Assembly: GCA_004212095.1 (NCBI GenBank)
Contig: RXIJ01000095.1
Location: 1 to 5,555, forward strand
DNA length: 5,555 nt
Origin: Methanosarcinales archaeon
GTDB lineage: Archaea > Halobacteriota > Methanosarcinia > Methanosarcinales > EX4572-44
Reading direction: 5' to 3'
Positions 1 through 5,011 of the stretch are shown piece by piece. Below the pieces are notes generated by a model, which saw only the letters and a program-made list of their open reading frames with translations, had not been told where the DNA came from and made no database searches. The translations under genes and the position numbers were made by a program. The first letter of the stretch is position 1. Each line of letters begins with the position of its first letter.

Positions 1-48
1 GAGCAGCACTGCGAGAATGAGAACAAATTTTCCTTTAATTTTAATCAC
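1..48 (-). CDS. 5' end of an unidentified gene with signal-peptide-like N-terminus (partial, runs off the window)
   Basis: Sixteen codons are visible from a GTG at 48-46 and stay open to the window edge. They read M-I-K-I-K-G-K-F followed by the hydrophobic stretch V-L-I-L-A-V-L-L. A short lysine-rich start followed by a hydrophobic core is what a signal peptide or membrane anchor looks like, so the product is probably secreted or membrane-bound. The start is supported by a good box A at 73-80, which places transcription initiation near position 50, almost on the GTG. An ATG at 62-60 lies in another frame and hits a stop after four more codons. The gene runs in the same direction as the GH57 operon but has its own promoter. 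Function cannot be told from 16 residues. The assignment rests on promoter position and N-terminal character only. Confidence 0.5.
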   Translation of the reverse strand, partial: MIKIKGKFVLILAVLL

Positions 49-72
49 CTTTTTGTTTGCATCGTAATGACA

Positions 73-80
73 GTATATAA
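73..80 (-). promoter_or_regulatory. box A (TATA box) for the partial gene at the left edge
   Basis: The minus strand reads TTATATAC here, close to the archaeal box A consensus. With the usual distance of about 26 bases from box A centre to start site, transcription would begin near position 50, two bases before the GTG at 48. That implies a leaderless or nearly leaderless mRNA, which is common in archaea. Confidence 0.55.
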
Positions 81-140
81 GCACTCGCTTTATCCAGTAT
101 CCCTGAAGTTCAGTGGCACTATTCAAGAGTCAAGAGCTTC

Positions 141-175
141 TGTTTCTCTCTGCACAACAAAGTTGTGCAGTTACT
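141..175 (+). repeat. hairpin repeat unit 1 (left array)
   Basis: This unit centres on a perfect 9-bp inverted repeat: CTGCACAAC at 150-158, loop AAA, GTTGTGCAG at 162-170. It is preceded by a pyrimidine-rich stretch and followed by TTAC, resembling the TTATTTTC...GTGCAGTTTCTT layout of the better conserved units. It sits just beyond the stop codon of the distal GH57 gene, so its RNA hairpin could help end or stabilise the operon transcript. No T-run follows on the minus strand, so it is not a classical intrinsic terminator. Confidence 0.7.
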
Positions 176-176
176 G

Positions 177-221
177 GTTATTTTCCGCACAACGAACTTG
201 TGTGGTCGTGCAGTTTCTTAA
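177..221 (+). repeat. hairpin repeat unit 2 (left array), overlapping the GH57 3' end
   Basis: The unit begins with GTTATTTTCCGCACA (177-191) and ends with GTGCAGTTTCTT (208-219). Both blocks recur exactly in the unit about 2.9 kb away at 3053-3106. Inside is a hairpin: CCGCACAA (185-192), loop CGAAC, TTGTGTGG (198-205), eight pairs including one G-T. Positions 178-219 encode the final residues and TAA stop of the distal GH57 gene on the opposite strand. Confidence 0.8.
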
Positions 222-1392
222 AAACATTGAGCTTGAAATCGATTACTGCTGCCATGAAATTAACTGCTGCATCAAAAGGCGAATTGTGAATACTGAAATA
301 AGAATGAACATCGCCATCAGAAAGCCACTTGGTACACATATAATAATAGTGATCCGAGGTTTGCAGATACCGCCAGATTTTAATTAACTCATCGTCTCCG
401 GTCATTTTCACATACGGCTCAAGAAGCTTTATCTCCTCAAAACACCTTCGCTGCATGTCGTTTCCAAGCCATGCACTGGTATCACGTTCCATATCTGCCC
501 ACGAGATCGTGGAAAAATCACCAACATCAATCTCACCATGAGAAGGGTACATGGATACAACCTCCGAAGGCGTGTTAAAGCTTAAACCGGCAGAAAGCAC
601 TTTGTCTGGTAGGTGTCTTAAAAACTCAAATATTCCAGTGTCTGCCCATTGATGCTCTCCGAAGGTCTCATAATCCATAAAGACATTAAACGTATCTCCC
701 TTGGCAGAAGACACCCAGTGAGCCCATTTATCAGCAGTAAGCGGATACTCGCTCCACCACCGTGCTGAGAAACGATACGCGATATCATCACTCAACCGAT
801 AGTTTCGAAACAATACGGAGAGGTCGGTCCTGGAAGCCGTATACACATAGTTTGGTGAGCGATTGCTTAATGCGTACTCTATACCCTCAGTCAATATTGC
901 CTTGTAACCAAGACCTGACACTGCACGAGCAATGGAATTATTATACAATACCTCGGTGTTTCTAAACACCTTCGGAGCATAACGAAACTCGTCCTGCATC
1001 AGTGCATTGTGCTCGCGTATTTGCTCTTTAAACTCGTCTTTTGATTCAAACAAACCAGATAGAGAATGATAATAGGTCTCATCAATGAACTCAACACAAC
1101 CGGAATCTGCCATCTGCACAAAGGTTTCAAGAAGGTCTTTGTCCCATCGCTGCAACTGGTTAATTAACGTGCCGGTTACAGAATAACTCACCTTAAACTC
1201 TTTGGAGTGTGTATCGATTAACTCCAGAATTAGTTTATTAGCAGGCCAGTAACACTTGGATGAAACCTTTTTGAGTAACGTCTTATTAATGTGGTCGTCA
1301 AAGTATCGGTCAAAAGAAGAACGGTTATCTGGCCAGAACCACCTGAGACGGTAAGGCTGATGCACCTGAAAATAAAAACAAACAGACTGCAA
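178..1392 (-). CDS. Glycoside hydrolase family 57 protein (alpha-amylase/glucanotransferase type), canonical copy
   Basis: A 404-residue GH57 protein, expected to be cytoplasmic because no signal peptide is seen, and to cleave or transfer alpha-1,4-glucans such as glycogen or maltodextrins. Visible motifs are the strand-1 HQP (11-13) in FQVHQPYRLRW, the NTEVLY segment whose Glu147 is the likely nucleophile, NRSPNYVY (177-184), LFRNYRLSDDIAYRFS (194-209), and FMDYETFGEHQW (238-249), in which Asp240 is the likely acid/base. The start is TTG at 1392-1390: GGAGGG lies nine bases upstream, and the protein then aligns from residue 1 with its paralogue at 1397-2470 (M-x-x-V-C-x-x-F-Q-V-H-Q-P). An ATG at 1416 is in frame but has no ribosome binding site. 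The gap to the upstream gene is 4 bp, so translational coupling is likely. The last 13 residues (K-K-L-H-D-H-T-S-S-L-C-G-K) and the stop come from an inserted repeat unit and are not family sequence. Exact substrate is unknown. Confidence 0.9.
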   Translation of the reverse strand: MQSVCFYFQVHQPYRLRWFWPDNRSSFDRYFDDHINKTLLKKVSSKCYWPANKLILELIDTHSKEFKVSYSVTGTLINQLQRWDKDLLETFVQMADSGCVEFIDETYYHSLSGLFESKDEFKEQIREHNALMQDEFRYAPKVFRNTEVLYNNSIARAVSGLGYKAILTEGIEYALSNRSPNYVYTASRTDLSVLFRNYRLSDDIAYRFSARWWSEYPLTADKWAHWVSSAKGDTFNVFMDYETFGEHQWADTGIFEFLRHLPDKVLSAGLSFNTPSEVVSMYPSHGEIDVGDFSTISWADMERDTSAWLGNDMQRRCFEEIKLLEPYVKMTGDDELIKIWRYLQTSDHYYYMCTKWLSDGDVHSYFSIHNSPFDAAVNFMAAVIDFKLNVFKKLHDHTSSLCGK

Positions 1393-1396
1393 AAGT

Positions 1397-2470
1397 TTAG
1401 ACCCTCCTACGTGCATAATCTGAAAGAATTGAAAACACATTGACTGCAGAATCAAATGGGTGCGGCTTAGTTGTACCCATCGTAGAGAGAATATCCACCT
1501 GCTGCAAATATCCAAAAATATTATCCCGCACAAAATGCAAGTCACAGAGGCGTTTTAATTCATTGAAGTACACATACTGCATATGATTTGAAAGGCAGTG
1601 TTTGAGATCAAAACGAGAAAAATTTACATCTCCCTCGTAAGAAGCTGCTTCAAACGTGGATACTGCGTCAGCAACTGTTAATAACCGAATGCCGTGGAGA
1701 GAGAATTCATCAGAAAGATTGGAAAGAAACTCGAGCGAGGATCTTCCGCGTTCCTGCGCTCCAAAACTGGCATAATCCATGTAAAGAGTTAGTACGTCTC
1801 CTTTCATCGAATCAATCCACTGCACAAATTTCTTTGCAGTTAACGGGTACTCAGACCAGTTCGTATCAGAAAAACGAAACTGGACATCCTCACTCAACCC
1901 TCGATGCCGCAGTAGAAAAGGAATGTTACCATCATCAAAAACATAACAGCACTGATCTCTGGAATTGTCACTACCTTCAGATATGGCCGCTGAAAAACCA
2001 AGCTTTGATAGGCAGCGTGCAATAGTTGCATTATGCACAAGCTCGGTATTAATAAAAGAAGTACTTGTAACACCAAGGTTTCTTAAAAGAGCATCCTTGT
2101 GCATTTTGACCTGCCGCACAAACTCATCTTCTCTTTCAAAAAGAGAGGAGAGCGAATTATAATAAGGCGACGATGCAAACTCGACACCTGTTCCTTTAAG
2201 TTTTTTAAACGAATCGATCATTTGCGGATGCCACTTGCACTGATCAAACAGCGTGCCTGATAAGTTAAATGTGCAGACAAGCTTCGTATCTCCAACCACC
2301 TCATTGGATTGAATATAACCCATGCACACTTTCTCAAAAACAGAGTAGTTAAAAGCCTGGTCAAAATAGAGATCAACAGATGCATCATCCCTGCTGTAAC
2401 CCTCCTGCGGCCAATACCATCTAACCCTGAACGGCTGATGCACCTGAAAACACAGACAGACAGCTTTCAT
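1397..2470 (-). CDS. Divergent glycoside hydrolase family 57 paralogue
   Basis: A 357-residue GH57-like protein, cytoplasmic by absence of a signal peptide. It aligns with the downstream paralogue from the first residue: FQVHQPFRVRWYWP near the N-terminus, FINTELVHN with candidate nucleophile Glu143, LSEDVQFRFS, NWSEYPLTAKKF, and YMDYASFG with candidate acid/base Asp232. It departs where the family is most conserved: MDYETFGEHQW has become MDYASFGAQER, and the NRSPNYVY segment is replaced by a short cysteine-containing stretch (SRDQCCYVF). The two catalytic carboxylates are kept, but the sugar-binding surroundings are changed. It may therefore have a different substrate, weak activity, or act as a partner of the canonical copy. 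The ATG at 2470 is chosen because GGATGTG lies four bases upstream and the alignment begins there; an upstream in-frame ATG at 2524 would overlap the preceding gene. The 16-bp gap upstream and 4-bp gap downstream place it mid-operon. Confidence 0.82.
   Translation of the reverse strand: MKAVCLCFQVHQPFRVRWYWPQEGYSRDDASVDLYFDQAFNYSVFEKVCMGYIQSNEVVGDTKLVCTFNLSGTLFDQCKWHPQMIDSFKKLKGTGVEFASSPYYNSLSSLFEREDEFVRQVKMHKDALLRNLGVTSTSFINTELVHNATIARCLSKLGFSAAISEGSDNSRDQCCYVFDDGNIPFLLRHRGLSEDVQFRFSDTNWSEYPLTAKKFVQWIDSMKGDVLTLYMDYASFGAQERGRSSLEFLSNLSDEFSLHGIRLLTVADAVSTFEAASYEGDVNFSRFDLKHCLSNHMQYVYFNELKRLCDLHFVRDNIFGYLQQVDILSTMGTTKPHPFDSAVNVFSILSDYARRRV
1402..1407 (-). promoter_or_regulatory. Shine-Dalgarno site fixing the TTG start of the distal GH57 gene
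   Basis: The minus strand reads GGAGGG, nine bases before the TTG at 1392. The site lies in the last codons of the preceding GH57 gene (the Arg-Arg-Val end). This strong site decides for the TTG start over the in-frame ATG at 1416. Confidence 0.75.
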
Positions 2471-2486
2471 AAAACACATCCGGAAT

Positions 2487-2900
2487 TTATTTGAAATATT
2501 TATCGAGACAATTTCGAACCTCACGCGCGATATCAGGATACGATCTGAACAAGTCTGGCAGATCGATCTTTTTACCCAGTTGATTAATAATCACATCAGT
2601 TACAATACCAATAGCAGCAATGAGCTCACCAGAACAATCAAAAACAGGAACTACATCTACAGGCACACCCTGATATAAACCAACAGAAGGTATGGTCTTA
2701 ATTGCACGCCCCTCTGATAATACCTGTTCAAGAATCGCACCAGTGAATTTATCATCTACCACTTTTCCATTAATAATATGAATACCTTTTTTATTAACGC
2801 TTCTCATGGCAACAGGAAGCCCAATTAATTGATGAACAGCCATCGCGATAGCTTCTAACTCCTTTGCTGAAGAATCCTTTGAAATCTTTAAACCTGGCAT
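2487..2900 (-). CDS. DUF2111-like small protein, possible ligand sensor, first gene of the GH57 operon
   Basis: A 137-residue soluble protein of unknown function. Its pattern matches what I know of the methanogen DUF2111 family: an N-terminal helix (KELEAIAMAVHQLIGLPVA, about 13-31), a MRS turn, KGIHIINGKVVDD (38-50), a segment beginning GRAIKTIP at 65-71, GVPVDVVPVFD (78-88) and GELIAAIGIVTDV (91-103), then a C-terminal tail of helices. The run of a GVPV strand, a D-x-S-G turn and an AAIGIV strand resembles the core of PAS/Cache-type small-molecule sensor domains; that resemblance is my inference. There is no DNA-binding helix-turn-helix, kinase or membrane segment, so any signalling would need a partner. 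It is the first gene of a tight operon with two GH57 proteins, which suggests a role in sensing or controlling glucan metabolism. The ATG at 2900 is preceded by GGTG ten bases upstream. Confidence 0.72.
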   Translation of the reverse strand: MPGLKISKDSSAKELEAIAMAVHQLIGLPVAMRSVNKKGIHIINGKVVDDKFTGAILEQVLSEGRAIKTIPSVGLYQGVPVDVVPVFDCSGELIAAIGIVTDVIINQLGKKIDLPDLFRSYPDIAREVRNCLDKYFK

Positions 2901-2942
2901 GAGATTGCAACACCGTAAGCATTAATAAATGAGTCACATTCC

Positions 2943-2950
2943 TATAAAAA
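2943..2950 (-). promoter_or_regulatory. box A promoter of the DUF2111-GH57-GH57 operon
   Basis: The minus strand reads TTTTTATA, a fair archaeal box A. Transcription would begin near 2920, giving a leader of about 20 bases that contains the GGTG ribosome binding site at 2911-2914 before the ATG at 2900. No other promoter-like element is evident within the short intergenic gaps of the operon, so all three genes probably share this one. Confidence 0.5.
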
Positions 2951-3091
2951 GTTAACCGCAACGGTGATGTTCAGGTAATATTATGTTCAATTTCTTATGT
3001 CAATCTTGTAGACTCTCATGATTTTTTACATCGGCTCGAAATATATTCGATAGTTATTTTCCGCACACGGAGTGTGTGACTTCACAGCGAA

Positions 3092-3140
3092 GTTGTGCAG
3101 TTTCTTGACATACAGGAAACTATAAACGCAACCACATTCT
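3092..3140 (+). repeat. 49-bp direct repeat, copy A
   Basis: Begins GTTGTGCAGTTTCTTGACA and ends CCACATTCT. It is identical to copy B except for one base at 3110. It contains TATAAA at 3121-3126, so the duplication also duplicates a potential box A pointing toward glyS. Confidence 0.85.
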
Positions 3141-3193
3141 CTTGCACTCGACTACTTCGTAGTTGAGAGTTACCAGTTTTCTGCAACAACTTC

Positions 3194-3242
3194 GTTGTGC
3201 AGTTTCTTGACGTACAGGAAACTATAAACGCAACCACATTCT
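3194..3242 (+). repeat. 49-bp direct repeat, copy B
   Basis: Second copy, 102 bases downstream of copy A, 48 of 49 positions identical. It contains CTATAAAC at 3222-3229, the better placed of the two candidate box A elements for glyS. Confidence 0.85.
3222..3229 (+). promoter_or_regulatory. candidate box A promoter of glyS, inside a repeat copy
   Basis: The sequence is CTATAAAC. A start site about 26 bases from its centre would fall near 3252, giving a leader of about 50 bases that includes the hairpin at 3258-3279 followed by the ribosome binding site. An alternative box A is TTTTAATA at 3242-3249 (start near 3272). Further ones are TATAAA at 3121 and the AATATATT element near 3040, which would give leaders of about 150 and 230 bases. 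The sequence alone does not decide between them. Confidence 0.4.
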
Positions 3243-3285
3243 TTTAATACTTATTTTCTGCAACAACTTCGTTGTGCAGTTTCCT

Positions 3286-3291
3286 GAGGTG
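3286..3291 (+). promoter_or_regulatory. Shine-Dalgarno site of glyS
   Basis: GAGGTG lies ten bases before the ATG at 3302 and fixes that start over the upstream in-frame TTG at 3272, which lies inside the hairpin repeat. The site overlaps the 3' edge of the last repeat unit (TTTCCTGAGGTGC here, where the other copy has TTTCTTGACGTAC). Confidence 0.8.
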
Positions 3292-3301
3292 CTGTATATC
3301 T

Positions 3302-5011
3302 ATGGATTTATATGATAAAGTGATTGAACTCTCGAAGCGGCGTGGATTTTTATGGAATTCTTTTGAAATATACGGCGGTGCTGCCGGATTTTATGACTAT
3401 GGGCCATACGGAGCTACGCTAAAACGATGTGTTGAAAATATATGGAGAGATTTTTTTGTAGTACAGGAAGGCTTTTTTGAGATAGAATCTCCAACTATTG
3501 GTATTGAAGACATATTTGTAGCATCCGGTCATGTTAGCGGGTTCTCTGACCCGTTAACAGAATGCCTCAAGTGTGGTGAAGCTTTCCGGGCAGATCACCT
3601 GATAAACAACATAGTAAGTGGTGCTGATGGATTATTGAGTGATGAACTTGAACGGCTGATTAAACTACATCACATCAGATGCCCGGAGTGCGGAGGCAAT
3701 CTCGATAAAGTGTATGATTTTAATTTGATGTTTAATACAAGCATTGGGTCCGGAGCAGGACGCAAAGCCTATCTTCGGCCAGAAACTGCACAGGGCATGT
3801 TCGTTGATTTTCAAAGGCTTTTGCGATTTTATCGTGAAAAACTCCCCTTTGGTGCGACACAAATAGGAAAAGCCTATCGAAACGAGATTTCACCAAGACA
3901 GGGTGTTCTTCGACTTAGAGAATTTACTCAAGCGGAAGCTGAGATTTTTATTGATCCAGTGGATAAAACCCATCCCAATTTCAAGGAAGTAGCAGAGAAA
4001 AAACTCGCATTATATCCTGCGAGCGTACAGGAAGAAGGGGGCGAGCCAGTTGCTATGCGGCTTGATGAAGCAGTATCAAACGGCATCATAGCACACGAGT
4101 GTATAGCATACTACATCAACTTGACTTGTGAGTTTCTCGTTGCCTGTGGTATTGACCCAAACCGGTTGCGGTTGAGACAGCATCGCAATGACGAGATGGC
4201 ACATTATGCTGCTGACTGCTGGGATGCCGAGGTATACATGGATCGCTTTGGTTGGGTGGAAGTTGTTGGTATTGCAGATAGAACCGATTATGACCTGAAG
4301 GCACACATGAAGATGAGCCAGGCACAATTGACTGTATTTAAAGAATATAAAACAGCTCAAAAAAAGGATGTTGTTAAAATAAAGCCAAATATGGCATACA
4401 TTGGACCAACGTTCAAAAATAAAGCCAAGGAAGTAATCAACGCTCTTCAAAATATTTCTCCGGGAGATATTAAAAACGGTACGGCAATTGTTGACGTTAA
4501 TGGTGAAGCAATTACTCTCGGGAGTGAGGCATTTTTAATTGAAAGACGTGTTGAGGAAATACGTGGCGAAAACATAGTTCCTCATGTCATAGAGCCAAGT
4601 TTTGGGATTGACCGAATAATTTACGCCATTCTTGAGCACAGCTATTTTGAAGAGATGGTAGAAGATGAAACCAGAGTAGTACTCAAGCTTCCAATGAAAA
4701 TTGCGCCAGTAAAGGTTGCTGTTCTTCCACTGTTAACAAGAGATGAGCTAATCGAACCTTCGAATAGAATAGTCTCCATGCTTAAGAAAATTGGCATTCA
4801 AACTGTATTCGATGATAGCGGAACTATTGGACGCAGATACAGGCGAAATGATGAGATTGGCACACCTTATGCAGTAACTATTGATTATGATACACTAAAA
4901 GATGAAACTGTAACCATAAGAGATAGAGATACGATGAAACAGGTGCGAGTGTCGATCAAGGGAATTGATTTGAAAATTTCTAATGCCCTAACCCAAGTGC
5001 CACTACTATGA
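3302..5011 (+). CDS. glyS: Glycyl-tRNA synthetase (class II, archaeal/eukaryotic dimeric type)
   Basis: A 569-residue cytoplasmic enzyme that charges tRNA-Gly with glycine using ATP, of normal length for the archaeal alpha-2 type. Domains in order are: an N-terminal catalytic portion with FLWNSFEIYGGAAGFYDYGP (17-36); an inserted zinc-ribbon-like pair, Cys88-x2-Cys91 and Cys127-x2-Cys130; LRPETAQGMFVDF (158-170); class II motif 2 from YRNEISPRQG to LREF (192-208), with Arg193 and Glu195; RTDYDLKAH (327-335); and motif 3 EPSFGIDRI with Arg438 (431-439). An anticodon-binding domain follows from about 470, including the GRRYRRNDEIGTPYAVTID block (510-528). All hallmark residues are present, so the enzyme should be active. 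The gene diverges from the DUF2111-GH57 operon, and its leader consists of repeat hairpins. The last ten codons overlap the 3' end of the convergent membrane-protein gene. The symbol is by common archaeal usage; glyQS is also applied to this type. Confidence 0.97.
   Translation: MDLYDKVIELSKRRGFLWNSFEIYGGAAGFYDYGPYGATLKRCVENIWRDFFVVQEGFFEIESPTIGIEDIFVASGHVSGFSDPLTECLKCGEAFRADHLINNIVSGADGLLSDELERLIKLHHIRCPECGGNLDKVYDFNLMFNTSIGSGAGRKAYLRPETAQGMFVDFQRLLRFYREKLPFGATQIGKAYRNEISPRQGVLRLREFTQAEAEIFIDPVDKTHPNFKEVAEKKLALYPASVQEEGGEPVAMRLDEAVSNGIIAHECIAYYINLTCEFLVACGIDPNRLRLRQHRNDEMAHYAADCWDAEVYMDRFGWVEVVGIADRTDYDLKAHMKMSQAQLTVFKEYKTAQKKDVVKIKPNMAYIGPTFKNKAKEVINALQNISPGDIKNGTAIVDVNGEAITLGSEAFLIERRVEEIRGENIVPHVIEPSFGIDRIIYAILEHSYFEEMVEDETRVVLKLPMKIAPVKVAVLPLLTRDELIEPSNRIVSMLKKIGIQTVFDDSGTIGRRYRRNDEIGTPYAVTIDYDTLKDETVTIRDRDTMKQVRVSIKGIDLKISNALTQVPLL

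Larger units (their letters stand above)
3054..3287 (+). repeat. tandem hairpin/direct-repeat array upstream of glyS (right array)
   Basis: The array contains several related units. The first (3054-3108) has the TTATTTTCCGCACA and GTGCAGTTTCTT flanks, with two hairpins between them: CGCACAC/GTGTGTG at 3062-3078 and ACTTC/GAAGT at 3079-3093. A 49-bp block, 3092-3140, recurs at 3194-3242 with one mismatch (A3110 versus G3212). Between the copies lies a separate 9-bp hairpin, CTCGACTAC-TTC-GTAGTTGAG (3147-3167). A 34-bp block, 3177-3210, recurs at 3254-3287 with one mismatch. Both copies of it carry the hairpin CTGCAACAAC-TTC-GTTGTGCAG, a 9-bp stem with one bulged A, at 3181-3202 and 3258-3279. 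The units share sequence with those at 141-221, so this is a genomic repeat family and not a simple local duplication. Confidence 0.85.
2901..3301. other. 401-bp divergent intergenic region
   Basis: This stretch separates the operon start (2900, minus) from glyS (3302, plus) and contains no credible ORF. From the left it holds the operon promoter (2943-2950), about 80 bases of AT-rich sequence with nothing recognisable, a short inverted repeat TCGAA-ATATA-TTCGA at 3036-3050 that could be an operator or a TATA-like element, and then the hairpin repeat array 3054-3287 that runs into the glyS ribosome binding site. Confidence 0.8.

Noticed and set aside
141..205. Classical intrinsic terminator for the GH57 operon
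   Set aside because: The hairpins are good, but no T-run follows either on the minus strand, and archaeal termination mostly relies on T-tracts. The second hairpin also lies within coding sequence.
67..387. 106-codon plus-strand ORF at the left end
   Set aside because: It lies largely antisense to the GH57 C-terminus and through the repeat hairpins, has no ribosome binding site and no recognisable protein features.
1393..1545. Longer N-terminus for the canonical GH57 gene from an ATG at 1545
   Set aside because: It would overlap the upstream gene by about 150 bases, lacks a ribosome binding site, and adds 51 residues absent from the paralogue, while a TTG with a strong Shine-Dalgarno site fits exactly.
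3092..3242. Possible CRISPR array (two 49-bp repeats with a 53-bp spacer)
   Set aside because: There are only two full copies, the interval itself contains repeat-family hairpins, the offset to the next related block differs (77 against 102), and no cas genes are present.
3054..3287. T-box or amino-acid riboswitch controlling glyS
   Set aside because: T-boxes are bacterial, no T-box consensus is visible, and the same hairpin units occur at 141-221 beside an unrelated gene.
177..3287. Complete transposon bounded by the two repeat arrays and carrying the GH57 operon
   Set aside because: The arrays are in direct, not inverted, orientation and unequal in size. No transposase or integrase is present, and no target-site duplication was found by eye.
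4076..4450. 124-codon minus-strand ORF inside glyS
   Set aside because: It is antisense to strongly conserved glycyl-tRNA synthetase motifs and has no family resemblance; it is a shadow frame.
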